DNA of 20,443 nucleotides from Oscillospiraceae bacterium (GTDB lineage Bacteria; Bacillota; Clostridia; Oscillospirales; Oscillospiraceae). Positions 8,601 through 15,150 of the stretch are shown here, piece by piece. The stretch is from positions 1-20,443 of the forward strand of contig JAQWCP010000007.1 of NCBI GenBank assembly GCA_028705905.1. The letters are read 5' to 3'. The translations under genes and the position numbers were made by a program. Under the pieces are notes generated by a model that saw only the letters and a program-made list of their open reading frames with translations, made no database searches and had not been told where the DNA came from. Every line of letters starts with the position of its first letter. The stretch's first letter is position 1.

Positions 8601-8660
8601 ACCACCGACCGGCGCGAATTGCAGGAATTATTGGAGCGTGTCAGGCGCACCTCCGGTTAA
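5649..8660 (+). CDS. virB4: PrgI-VirB4 fusion: conjugative transfer ATPase (1003 aa)
   Basis: ATG 5649 follows GGGAGG at about 5638-5643. Residues 1-95 look like PrgI: YIIPPNF at the start, then hydrophobic segments (about 36-51, 57-77, 79-92). A basic, Lys/Arg/Pro-rich linker covers about 97-178. The rest is a full VirB4/TraE-type AAA+ ATPase with Walker A GTSGAGKT at 627-634 and Walker B AIFIDECW with Asp858-Glu859. Downstream is the motif FATQDINDFF, typical of VirB4. VirB4 energises assembly of the secretion channel on the cytoplasmic face of the membrane. In related elements PrgI and VirB4 are usually adjacent separate genes. Here one frame joins them with no stop or internal ribosome site that I can see. 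Confidence 0.92.
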   Translation: MSKPNNEHDTYIIPPNFIEGGTLFGGLLKARNAIEAGALLLAIGLPIFSLELPLTTRIIILCLTALPLGLLALVGISGVSLSAFIFLFFKYLKNRRIVGKNDEQDYPKERKTRGAKTAKTVRDVKAPKERRRKREDFPAEFDDIRESRRPKHGYHLPKQETRRRVRPERPAKEAPPPKKYLNPVAEYLPVEKIENGVIYTRDHRYLKIIEVVPINFLLRSAREQRNIIYSFVSYLKISPVKMQFKVVTKRADMSKHKEIIRQEMRQETDEGCRMLQEDYLKLIDQLGAREATTRRFFIIFEHEPWPGRRNGNEETEAISSLQTAARTAINYLKQCGNEVILPDNEDEFSVEALYHLLCRNASADIPLASRVQQVVSSYMEHDLASEVDAIPCTEFFAPESIDFTSGRHICIDGLYYSYLLVPSSGYKAQVPAGWLSLLVNAGDGIDLDMFLSRQPKDRMVQKLGQQLRINRSKIKETSDTNTDFDDLDGAIRSGYFLKEGLGNSEDFYYMNLLVTITAPSAEELEWRENEMKKLLLSQDMDVCTCSFCEEQAFLSSLPLVSLEKHLYQKSRRNVLTTGAASCYPFTSFELSDDNGILFGINKFNNSPVIIDIFNSKAYKNANLCVCGTSGAGKTFLILLMALRMRRKGIQVFMVAPLKGHEFHRACVNTGGAFISISPASKNCINVLEIRRVDKSVDELLDGPSIERSELAAKIQRLHIFFSLLIPDMTYEEKQLLDDALIKTYALKGITHDNASLEDPDNYENPGSYKEMPALGDLYGVLKKESETKRLANIINRLVHGSASTFNQQTNVDLENKFTVLDISELSGDLLTVGMFVALDYVWDKAKADRTEEKAIFIDECWQLIGGNTSGVSGGGNRLAAEFVLEIAKIIRGYGGSAVFATQDINDFFALDDGKYGKGIINNCKTKVILNLEDEEAQRVQQILHLSEAEVMEITHFERGNGLISANNNNITVEFKASQLEKDLITTDRRELQELLERVRRTSG

Positions 8661-8661
8661 A

Positions 8662-8733
8662 ACGGAGCGATTGCGGCGATTACACGCATTACCACTGACA
8701 GTACGGAGCTAATACAGCGTTTATACGCATTAC
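8662..8733 (+). repeat. Imperfect 31-nt direct repeat, period 41
   Basis: Units 8662-8692 and 8703-8733 both begin ACGGAGC and end ACGCATTAC, and agree at about 25 of 31 positions. They fill the gap between the VirB4 stop and the next gene. The second unit runs into that gene's ribosome site (ACGGAGG). Possible regulator site or a small duplication. Confidence 0.55.
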
Positions 8734-8746
8734 GGAGGTTTGCAGA

Positions 8747-9268
8747 ATGAAAACACGAGAGCAAATCTATGGGCAGGAAGCGGCGAGTCTCCTGCGGGAT
8801 ATCACGACATACCATTGCCTGCGCCGGGCGCAGCTTCTTCGAATGTACCCGGGCAAGGAGGATAAAATTATCAATCTGCTTGCCTATTTTGTCAAGCAGG
8901 GGCGTGCGTTCTACCATGAGGCGGCCGACTGCTACTGCGACAGCGCCGATACGGTCATAGACACAGAAATGCTGGCGGCACTGTGGGTACTGGCAGACTT
9001 TATGGAACAGGTGGAGTATCACGGCGCTGATGAAATGCCGGTCAAGCTCGTCTTTTTCGCAGACGGCGAGGTCTATGAGGTTGTCTGTGTGCCGCCGGAT
9101 AAAGCGGCGCTTATGACGCACGCCCTTGTCGGCAAAGAAGATCAGATAGGTAAACGGCTGGTGATCATTGAGTTGCCAGAGCAAATTGACACGCTGAATA
9201 TCCCCGGCGCCGCCGCTTACTGCATTGTGGATGCGGAGGGTCGCATTCAATATTTCAAAAAAGAATAG
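8747..9268 (+). CDS. DUF5697-like accessory protein of conjugative elements (173 aa)
   Basis: ATG 8747 follows ACGGAGG at 8732-8738. The N-terminal ~60 residues have a winged-helix look (AASLLRDITTYHCLRRAQLL, then LLAYFVKQGRAFY). They precede an alpha/beta domain with alternating beta strands (KLVFFADGEVYEVVCV; KRLVIIELPEQ; AYCIVDAEGRIQYF). I associate this with DUF5697, found beside VirB4/VirD4 genes in Firmicutes mobile elements; its biochemical role is not known to me. It precedes the DUF6100-like gene by 10 nt. Confidence 0.65.
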   Translation: MKTREQIYGQEAASLLRDITTYHCLRRAQLLRMYPGKEDKIINLLAYFVKQGRAFYHEAADCYCDSADTVIDTEMLAALWVLADFMEQVEYHGADEMPVKLVFFADGEVYEVVCVPPDKAALMTHALVGKEDQIGKRLVIIELPEQIDTLNIPGAAAYCIVDAEGRIQYFKKE

Positions 9269-9278
9269 GAGGCTTTAT

Positions 9279-9941
9279 TTGGAGCGAACCATTATATCAA
9301 GACGCATTTCGCTGATTCTTGATGAAATTGCACGGCTGTCCAACGCTCTGTATGCGCTGGACAATACGGACATTGAGAAATACCCGGACAACTATGAAAT
9401 GCTGTCCACCGACGCCGCCCTGCGCAGCGAGCTGATTACCTGCCGACTGCGCCATTTACTCTACGGCAGCACCTCGATCAAAAAGCCGGAATACCTGTGT
9501 TCAGCCGGTATTGTGCAGGGCATTGCCATTCAGGACAAAGACGGCGTGCTGGAAATCACACTGCCCTGCTTGCTGCCAAAGCGAAAGCAGAAGCGCACAA
9601 CGGAGTTTCTGATCGATCCGATTTATTTTACTCTGAGCCAATATGCAGACAGCCACACTATGCGTAAATATCAGCAATGCGTAGTCTGCTTTTCCCATGT
9701 TTACAGTGCAGAACAGCCGGAACGCAGGGTGCGGGATTACGATAACCTGGAGCTCAAGCAGCTTTTGGATGTGATATCGACCTTCATCATGGAAGATGAT
9801 TCCGGCCTTCTCTGTGATGCCTACAACACCACGGAGATTGGAAAATACGACTGTACCCGCATCTCTGTCATGGATAAAGAGCGTTTCCCAGCATGGCTCT
9901 CGGAGCGCGAAAACCGCCTAAAATCCATATCCGATTTTTAG
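9279..9941 (+). CDS. DUF6100-like accessory protein of conjugative elements (220 aa)
   Basis: TTG 9279 is preferred because ATAGGAGG at 9265-9272 is properly spaced; the frame is open upstream but overlaps the previous gene. The N-terminus is helical (SLILDEIARLSNALYAL). It is followed by a mixed domain with CRLRHLLYGSTSIKKPEYL, LPCLLPKRKQKR and VVCFSHVYS, ending ENRLKSISDF. I recognise this layout as DUF6100, a family of unknown function confined to such elements. The stop codon lies inside the right arm of a terminator-like hairpin. Confidence 0.7.
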   Translation: MERTIISRRISLILDEIARLSNALYALDNTDIEKYPDNYEMLSTDAALRSELITCRLRHLLYGSTSIKKPEYLCSAGIVQGIAIQDKDGVLEITLPCLLPKRKQKRTTEFLIDPIYFTLSQYADSHTMRKYQQCVVCFSHVYSAEQPERRVRDYDNLELKQLLDVISTFIMEDDSGLLCDAYNTTEIGKYDCTRISVMDKERFPAWLSERENRLKSISDF

Positions 9942-9948
9942 GCTTTTT
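9916..9948 (+). terminator. Terminator-like hairpin at the end of the DUF6100-like gene
   Basis: GCCTAAAA (9916-9923) pairs with TTTTAGGC (9936-9943) around a 12-nt loop and runs directly into TTTTT at 9944-9948. The stop codon 9939-9941 is part of the right arm. The stem is half A-T, so it is probably a partial terminator within the operon. Confidence 0.45.
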
Positions 9949-10084
9949 GACCTCTCCAAAATGGGACATATCCGAAAATGCCAAAAAGCCAGACAAACAG
10001 GGGCATTGCGTCAAGGCAAGCGGCGAGAAAATTACCGTAGTTACTTGCAATCTGGGTAATGCCCGCCGAAAAGGAGGCGGTTTT
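9942..10084 (+). promoter_or_regulatory. 143-nt structured leader before the winged-helix gene
   Basis: This is an unusually long gap for this block. It contains several arm pairs: GGCTTTTTG 9941-9949 with CAAAAAGCC 9982-9990; GGGCATT 10001-10007 with AATGCCC 10058-10064; and inside it GCAAG 10016-10020 with CTTGC 10044-10048. An alternative pair is CGGCG 10021-10025 with CGCCG 10064-10068. The stretch ends at the perfect ribosome site AAGGAGG 10071-10077. I see no promoter or known riboswitch class. It could be a translational control leader or a remnant. Confidence 0.35.
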
Positions 10085-11206
10085 ATCGGCAATTCAAAGC
10101 CCTCGTCCCCCGGCAATCTGTCACAGCCCTACCGTCTGCTTGAACTGGTCGCCATTTCTGGCGAGCTGCCTGCAAACCAACTGAACAGACTGCCCGGTGG
10201 ACGCGCTTATAAAGCGAACATCACAAAGGGGCTGAAGCAAAAGCGTCTGCTGTTGACCTACTACAAAAACGGTCTGCGCGGATATCGGCTGACGGCCCCG
10301 GCAAAGACCATGCTGCTTGCAGACAATCCCGAACGCTTTTCCTTTTTCCTTACCGGCAGCACCGGCACCAATCATATCAAAAGCGAAACGACCAGCCGCC
10401 TCCGCCTCCACCGCATTTCAGAGGCCACCGTCACCATGATGGGTGCCGGCGTTTCAAGCTACCGCGATGAAAAGACGCCTGTGTTCTCCCCCAACTGGGG
10501 AGAGGACATGGTGGCTCTTGTGGAAACTCCCGCCTTTTACAGCTCCCGCGAAATCAAAGAACTGGGAACGGAATTTGTAAAGATACGGAGCGCACGCGCC
10601 GTAGGCGTCCTTTTAGCGGAGGAAACCGTCTATGTGGTCTATAACATGGGCGCGGCGCTGATGAAATGGAATTATAAATCCGAAATGAGAACAAAGGCGC
10701 TGATGAAAACGGTGCTTTGCAGGGAACGGTTGTCCTCTCTCTACGCGCCGGACGCAGTACGCGGCCTGGCTTTAGGCGACAGCATGGAGCTGGCCTATGC
10801 GCTGCTGACCAACAGCGGCGGCAAAAACTATTTCATTCTGGACGGGAGCTATGAAGATTTTTACTTTCTGACCAATGACCGGCATGGCGAATGTCTGCTG
10901 CGCCTGTTATGCGACAGTTCGCTGAATGAGGAAGTGCAAACGCTACTTTCCGCAGGTTTGGGCGAAGCACGACCGGGCTGGGCGGTAGAGAATGACGCCT
11001 TTGACGGCGAGCATCCTGTCCTGTTCGGCTATCTCTGTAATTTACCGCGCATTATGCGGTTTGACACGGCGTTGCGCCTGCGCGGAGAGGAAGGCTCGCT
11101 CATCTGCTTTGATTTCCAGTCAGAGGCCCTGCGCCACTACTGTGGTAAGCAGGTGGAAATTCAAACCATTGATTTTGATAAACTTGAAGGGAGGTTTTTC
11201 CTGTAG
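10085..11206 (+). CDS. Winged-helix protein, replication-relaxation-like, next to VirD4 (about 373 aa)
   Basis: The best ribosome site, AAGGAGG 10071-10077, is 7 nt before an in-frame ATC at 10085-10087. No ATG, GTG or TTG lies near, and the only in-frame ATG upstream (9893) is deep inside the previous gene. I therefore propose ATC as start, with low certainty. Soon after comes a winged-helix segment (PYRLLELVAISGELPANQLN, then GLKQKRLLLTYYKNGLRGYRLT). The rest is a mixed alpha/beta region with no catalytic motif I recognise. The layout recalls replication-relaxation proteins of mobile elements. Its stop TAG 11204-11206 overlaps the proposed first codon of the coupling protein, so the two are probably translationally coupled. 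Confidence 0.6.
   Translation: MGNSKPSSPGNLSQPYRLLELVAISGELPANQLNRLPGGRAYKANITKGLKQKRLLLTYYKNGLRGYRLTAPAKTMLLADNPERFSFFLTGSTGTNHIKSETTSRLRLHRISEATVTMMGAGVSSYRDEKTPVFSPNWGEDMVALVETPAFYSSREIKELGTEFVKIRSARAVGVLLAEETVYVVYNMGAALMKWNYKSEMRTKALMKTVLCRERLSSLYAPDAVRGLALGDSMELAYALLTNSGGKNYFILDGSYEDFYFLTNDRHGECLLRLLCDSSLNEEVQTLLSAGLGEARPGWAVENDAFDGEHPVLFGYLCNLPRIMRFDTALRLRGEEGSLICFDFQSEALRHYCGKQVEIQTIDFDKLEGRFFL
11187..11205 (+). promoter_or_regulatory. Strong ribosome site with a GTA start candidate for VirD4
   Basis: AAGGGAGG at 11187-11194 is followed 8 nt later by GTA 11203-11205, in frame with the coupling protein and overlapping the upstream stop TAG by two bases. No canonical start codon lies between this site and ATG 11320, although the frame in between encodes a clear membrane span. 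Confidence 0.5.
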
Positions 11207-13107
11207 ATAAAAGAAAACTGCGAAGCGTACTGATTGCCGCGCCGCCTCTATTTCTTGCGCTCATTTATGGCGGAGGCTATCTGGCGCAATTCATCGGCAA
11301 TTACAACACATGGCAGAGCATGGGCGGCACGCCGGGCGATGGGAGCTCGCCCGTCATGCCGACCTTTTCCTTTTCCGCCTGCTTTGGCGCTTTTTTCTCG
11401 TTTCCTTACGGTCTGATCGGCATCGCCATTTGTCTGGGACTTCTGACGCTGCTCATCATTATGGTGATGAAAATGGGTTTTTCAGACAACGGAGAATACG
11501 ATGCGGAAAGGAATCTTGTCTATTCCAGAAAGGGCACCTATGGCACCGCCGGCTTCATGCCAAAATCCGAAATGAAGGGTGTGCTGGAGCTGGTATCCGA
11601 TGTCCGGCGCAGCGGCATGGTGCTCGGAATGCTGGAGAAACAGGCAGTCTGTATTCCACGGGATACGCGGCTCAACGGCAACATCGCCGTCTATGGGGCA
11701 AGCGGATCGATGAAAACGAGAGCCTATTGCGTCAATCGTATTCTGCAGAGCGCCTCGGGCGTTGACGCAGGCGGCAAAGGCAGGCAAATGGAATCACTGA
11801 TCATCACGGATCCAAAATCCGAGCTTTATGAAAAAACCAGCGAATATCTGCGGGATAAAGGCTATGTGGTCAAGGTGTTTAACCTCATCCAGCCGGAGAA
11901 CTCGGACTCATGGAACTGCCTTGCGGAGATTGAGGGCGATGAGCTGATGGCGCAGATATTCTGCGACGTCATCATCAAAAACACCGGCTCGGAGCGTGGC
12001 GATCATTTTTGGGACGCTGCGGAAATGAACCTGCTCAAGGCGCTCGTGCTCTATGTAGAGCAGGGCTATCCGCCGGAGAGTAAAAATATCGGCGAGGTGT
12101 ATAAGCTGCTGACGCTGAACGCGGAGAAGGAGCTCAACAGCCTTTTTGATATGCTCCCGCCCACGCATCCGGCCAAAGCGCCCTACGCTCTTTTCCGGCA
12201 ATCGTCTGAAACAGTACGCAGCGGCGTCATCATCGGGCTTGGCAGCCGCCTGCAGGTGTTCCAGAACAAAATGGTCTGCCAAATCACCGGCCATGATGAA
12301 ATTGATTTGGAGTTGCCCGGCAAAAAGCCCTGCGCCTACTTCTGCATCACCAGCGATCAGGACAGCGCCTTTGATTTTCTCAGCTCCCTTTTTCTATCCT
12401 TCGTGTTCATCAAGCTGATTCGCTATGCGGACCGCAACTGTGATGACCGCGCGCTGCCGGTTCCTGTCCATGTGCTTGGCGAGGAGCTGACAGCCTGCGG
12501 TGTTATCCCGGACCTGAGCCGCAAAATTTCAGTCATCCGCAGCAGAAACGTGAGTATGTCCTGCGTATTCCAAAACCTGGCCGGCCTCCAAAACCGATAC
12601 CCCTACAACCAATGGCAAGAGATTCTGGGCTGCTGCGATTACAGCCTCGCGCTCGGCTGCACCGATGAGCTCACAGCCAAGTTCTTGAGTGACCGCACGG
12701 GCGAGGTCAGCGTCCATGTGGACAGCAGGGCAAAAATGCTCGGCACATGGCGCATTTCAAATTATACGCCGGAGTACCGTGAAACCAGCGGTGTCGGAAA
12801 GCGCAAGCTGCTGACCATGGATGAGGTGCTGCGTCTGCCCATCAACAAGGCGCTGGTCATTATCCGAGGGAAAAAGGTGCTGCAGGTGGAGAAATACGAT
12901 TATACCAACCATCCGGAAGCGAAAAAAATGCGCCCCTGCAAAGCCGCCGCCTACATTCCGGAGTGGCGAAAGCGTGAGACTCAACCGTCCAAGCCACCGG
13001 AGCGCACGGCTCCCAAACCACCGCGCAAGAAACCGCCCGCCACAAAACGCGGCGCCGTACCCACCGATAAGAATTCCATCATGTCAACAAAACATAAGGA
13101 GGAATAA
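11203..13107 (+). CDS. virD4: VirD4/TraG-like type IV coupling protein (about 634 aa)
   Basis: Coupling proteins bring the relaxase-DNA complex to the secretion channel. Numbered from GTA 11203, membrane spans lie at about 7-30 (VLIAAPPLFLALIYGGGYLA) and about 65-88. Walker A GASGSMKT is at 165-172 and the Walker B region reads VHVLGEELTACG (Gly426, Glu427). It is followed by the typical SRNVSMSCVFQNLAGLQNRY stretch and a Lys/Pro-rich C-terminus. The first ATG in frame is 11320, but starting there would remove the first span that this family normally has. The stretch 11203-11319 reads as genuine coding sequence (LRSVLIAAPPLFLALIYG). The start is thus near-cognate or unresolved. The usual Walker B Asp is Gly, while the next Glu is kept. 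Confidence 0.88.
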   Translation, partial: VDKRKLRSVLIAAPPLFLALIYGGGYLAQFIGNYNTWQSMGGTPGDGSSPVMPTFSFSACFGAFFSFPYGLIGIAICLGLLTLLIIMVMKMGFSDNGEYDAERNLVYSRKGTYGTAGFMPKSEMKGVLELVSDVRRSGMVLGMLEKQAVCIPRDTRLNGNIAVYGASGSMKTRAYCVNRILQSASGVDAGGKGRQMESLIITDPKSELYEKTSEYLRDKGYVVKVFNLIQPENSDSWNCLAEIEGDELMAQIFCDVIIKNTGSERGDHFWDAAEMNLLKALVLYVEQGYPPESKNIGEVYKLLTLNAEKELNSLFDMLPPTHPAKAPYALFRQSSETVRSGVIIGLGSRLQVFQNKMVCQITGHDEIDLELPGKKPCAYFCITSDQDSAFDFLSSLFLSFVFIKLIRYADRNCDDRALPVPVHVLGEELTACGVIPDLSRKISVIRSRNVSMSCVFQNLAGLQNRYPYNQWQEILGCCDYSLALGCTDELTAKFLSDRTGEVSVHVDSRAKMLGTWRISNYTPEYRETSGVGKRKLLTMDEVLRLPINKALVIIRGKKVLQVEKYDYTNHPEAKKMRPCKAAAYIPEWRKRETQPSKPPERTAPKPPRKKPPATKRGAVPTDKNSIMSTKHKEE

Positions 13108-13113
13108 AAATCT

Positions 13114-14532
13114 ATGGCAAAAAAGAAAATTGAAGACCAAGAAGTCCTGTCCGTAACACCTTCGGAGGAATGCCTCACGGAAGATACCGTTGCGGAAGAT
13201 ATGCCGTCCACACCTACCCAGGATGAGGATATGGACTTGAATGAATTATTGGAATCATTGGATGCACCCGACAACGACGATTTTGTTATCGACGATAATC
13301 TTGTCACTGATGATTCCTTGACATCGGAGGATGAGCCGTCAAGCTCTGCCTCGATTACATTACTCGATGCGGATGTTCTATCATCCGATATCATTCCGGA
13401 GGAGTCACCGTCAGACATTCCGGCGGAGGAAGCGCCTCCTGCCAAGTCGAAGCGCACCGCAAAAAAGAAGAAAGAAACGGAAGTGCTCGCCGATACGGTA
13501 TCGGATGATGAGCCTTCGGAAGAGGCGGCTTTCCCTGATGAGAGCGCAGATGCAAAAGAAACGGAAACTCCAGCAAAGATGCCAAAAGCCGCTGCGCGAA
13601 AGAAAGCGCCACCGGCTCCAAAACCGGCGCCGATTTTAACCATTGAGGCGCGTGGCGAGGTAGAAACGCAAGAAAGCCTGGACGATATCGCATGGCACGA
13701 AATCCACAACGCCTACCGCACCCGCCGGATGCTGACCGGTGCGCTTGACGGTATCGAGCAGTTGGAAAATGGAAAGACCGTTGCCGTTGTGGATTACAAG
13801 GGCTTTCGGATCATCATCCCCCTCAAGGAAATGGTGATGGGATTCCCCAATAATCTATCTGGCAACGCTTATACCGAGATGGTCGTCCGGCAGCACAAGG
13901 TACTCAGCAATATGCTTGGCGCGGAGATCGATTTTGTGGTAAAAGGCATCGACTCTAAGACACGCAGCGCCGTTGCCAGCCGCAGAGAGGCCATGCTAAA
14001 AAAGCGCCAGCTCTTTTATCTCAATACCGATGCCGCCGGAATGTACCGCATTTATGATGGGCGCATCATTCAGGCTCGCGTAATCGCTGTGGCGGAAAAG
14101 ATCATCCGCATTGAAGCTTTCGGTGTAGAATGCTCTATCATGGCGCGTGACCTGTCCTGGGACTGGATCGGCGATGCCCATGACCGCTTCTCCGTTGGTG
14201 ATCAGGTCCTTGTCCGTGTGCTCAGCGTAAAGCGGGACAGCCTGGAGGACATCTCTATCAAAGCCGACGTGAGAAGCGTCAGCGAGAACACCAATCACGA
14301 TAACCTCAAAAAATGCCGCATCCAGAGCAAATACGCCGGCAAGGTCACCGATATCCACAAGGGCGTCGTCTACATCCGCCTCAACAACGGTGTCAATGCC
14401 ATCGCCCACTCCTGTTATGACCGACGGATGCCCGGCAAGAAGGACGATGTCAGCTTTGCCGTGACGCACATTGATGAAGAACGCGGCGTGGCAATGGGCA
14501 TTATTACAAGGATTATCAAACAAAATCTCTGA
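13114..14532 (+). CDS. S1-domain RNA/nucleic-acid-binding protein with acidic N-terminus (472 aa)
   Basis: ATG 13114 follows AAGGAGGA at 13096-13103, six bases after the VirD4 stop. Residues 1-110 are very acidic and Ser-rich (e.g. DEDMDLNELLESLD). Residues about 110-172 are Lys/Ala/Pro-rich. From about 174 there are three S1/OB-like segments: a degenerate one (about 200-290), one at about 316-388 (GRIIQARVIAVAEKIIRIEA) and one at about 408-468 (YAGKVTDIHKGVVYIRLNNG). S1 domains bind single-stranded nucleic acid. The protein is common near VirD4 in related elements, but its role in transfer is not known to me. A single-strand DNA or mRNA partner is inference. Confidence 0.75.
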   Translation: MAKKKIEDQEVLSVTPSEECLTEDTVAEDMPSTPTQDEDMDLNELLESLDAPDNDDFVIDDNLVTDDSLTSEDEPSSSASITLLDADVLSSDIIPEESPSDIPAEEAPPAKSKRTAKKKKETEVLADTVSDDEPSEEAAFPDESADAKETETPAKMPKAAARKKAPPAPKPAPILTIEARGEVETQESLDDIAWHEIHNAYRTRRMLTGALDGIEQLENGKTVAVVDYKGFRIIIPLKEMVMGFPNNLSGNAYTEMVVRQHKVLSNMLGAEIDFVVKGIDSKTRSAVASRREAMLKKRQLFYLNTDAAGMYRIYDGRIIQARVIAVAEKIIRIEAFGVECSIMARDLSWDWIGDAHDRFSVGDQVLVRVLSVKRDSLEDISIKADVRSVSENTNHDNLKKCRIQSKYAGKVTDIHKGVVYIRLNNGVNAIAHSCYDRRMPGKKDDVSFAVTHIDEERGVAMGIITRIIKQNL

Positions 14533-14553
14533 GTCTTCCCGGTATGACACGAT

Positions 14554-14621
14554 ATTGGCACAGCGCGGCATGACATTGGCGCAGCTTTGCGATTTCGCCG
14601 CAATTCCATATCTGTTATACT
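14554..14621 (+). promoter_or_regulatory. Extended -10 promoter with upstream boxes (control region B)
   Basis: Extended -10 TGTTATACT (hexamer TATACT 14616-14621), weak -35 TTTCGC 14593-14598, 17-bp spacer. Boxes ATTGGCACAGC 14554-14564 and ATTGGCGCAGC 14575-14585 are 21 bp apart. The second box starts 41 bp before the -10, exactly as in control region A. It would transcribe the Tad-like block. Confidence 0.65.
14568..14600 (+). repeat. 33-nt element, copy B (pairs with 1951-1983)
   Basis: Matches the segment at 1951-1983 at 31 of 33 positions and stands at the same distance from the -10. Shared DNA outside genes, 12.6 kb apart in the same orientation. Confidence 0.8.
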
Positions 14622-14643
14622 TGGTACAGTCAAAACTATATGA

Positions 14644-14676
14644 GCCGCCGGTGCTTAGGTGCCGGCGGCCTTCTTT
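14644..14676 (+). terminator. GC-rich terminator-like hairpin in leader B (possible attenuator)
   Basis: GCCGCCGG (14644-14651) pairs with CCGGCGGC (14662-14669) around a 10-nt loop, followed by CTTCTTT. It lies about 20 nt after the -10 and before the first Tad-like gene, mirroring the hairpin after control region A. The T tract is interrupted, so termination may be partial. Confidence 0.45.
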
Positions 14677-14695
14677 AAGGCAAGGTGGTGACAAT

Positions 14696-15142
14696 TTGCA
14701 CAGGCGTATCAAAGGGTTGCTCCGCTCCGACCGGGCGGAGGCCAACTATTTCAGTACCGTGGTGTTTATCTTCATCGCGGTCATCATTCTGGCATTTATC
14801 ATCAATCTGTTTTCCATTATCTCAACCAAGCAGCAAATCGATCATGCTGCGGATCAGATGGTAAAGCAAATACAGCTCTCCGGCGGTATCAGCACAGATA
14901 CTGAAGAACTGTTCGACTTCCTCTGCTCGGAGATTACCGGCGCGGAAAACATCCGTTATTCCATCGACGCTACCTACAAAACGCCCCGGCCCTCCGGTAT
15001 GCGCAATGCCATCCAACTGGGGACCCCCTTCTATATCACGATCACCGGGCGGGCTCAACTGGGTGGCCTTTGGAATCTGGACCTCATCAACATCCAAATC
15101 GTATCCCGCGGTGCGGGCGTATCTGAGCATTACTGGAAGTGA
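14696..15142 (+). CDS. DUF4320/TadE-like pseudopilin (148 aa)
   Basis: TTG 14696 is chosen for the AAGGTGG at 14682-14688. The upstream part of the open frame covers the previous gene's end and the promoter. The protein has a basic, charged N-terminus (RSDRAEANYF), one hydrophobic segment (about 20-40, VVFIFIAVIILAFIINLFSI) and a polar extracytoplasmic domain. This is the layout of TadE-type pseudopilins. I recognise the family as DUF4320, seen in clostridial conjugative elements. It ends in a 4-nt GTGA overlap region with the next gene. A prepilin peptidase encoded at 18760 would be the expected processing enzyme. Confidence 0.7.
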   Translation: MHRRIKGLLRSDRAEANYFSTVVFIFIAVIILAFIINLFSIISTKQQIDHAADQMVKQIQLSGGISTDTEELFDFLCSEITGAENIRYSIDATYKTPRPSGMRNAIQLGTPFYITITGRAQLGGLWNLDLINIQIVSRGAGVSEHYWK

Positions 15143-15150
15143 GGCGGCTT

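Noticed and set aside
9893..10084. ATG 9893 as the start of the winged-helix protein
   Set aside because: It lies 49 nt inside the DUF6100-like gene without a ribosome site. The added residues look like translated leader, while AAGGAGG at 10071 marks a later start.
11320..13107. ATG 11320 as the VirD4 start
   Set aside because: It lacks a ribosome site and would drop the first membrane span, which is clearly encoded at 11203-11319 just after a strong ribosome site.
12981..13709. Ser-rich open frame on the - strand (242 aa)
   Set aside because: It is the antisense image of the acidic/Lys-rich N-terminus of the S1 protein; the low-complexity Ser runs come from GA-rich codons.
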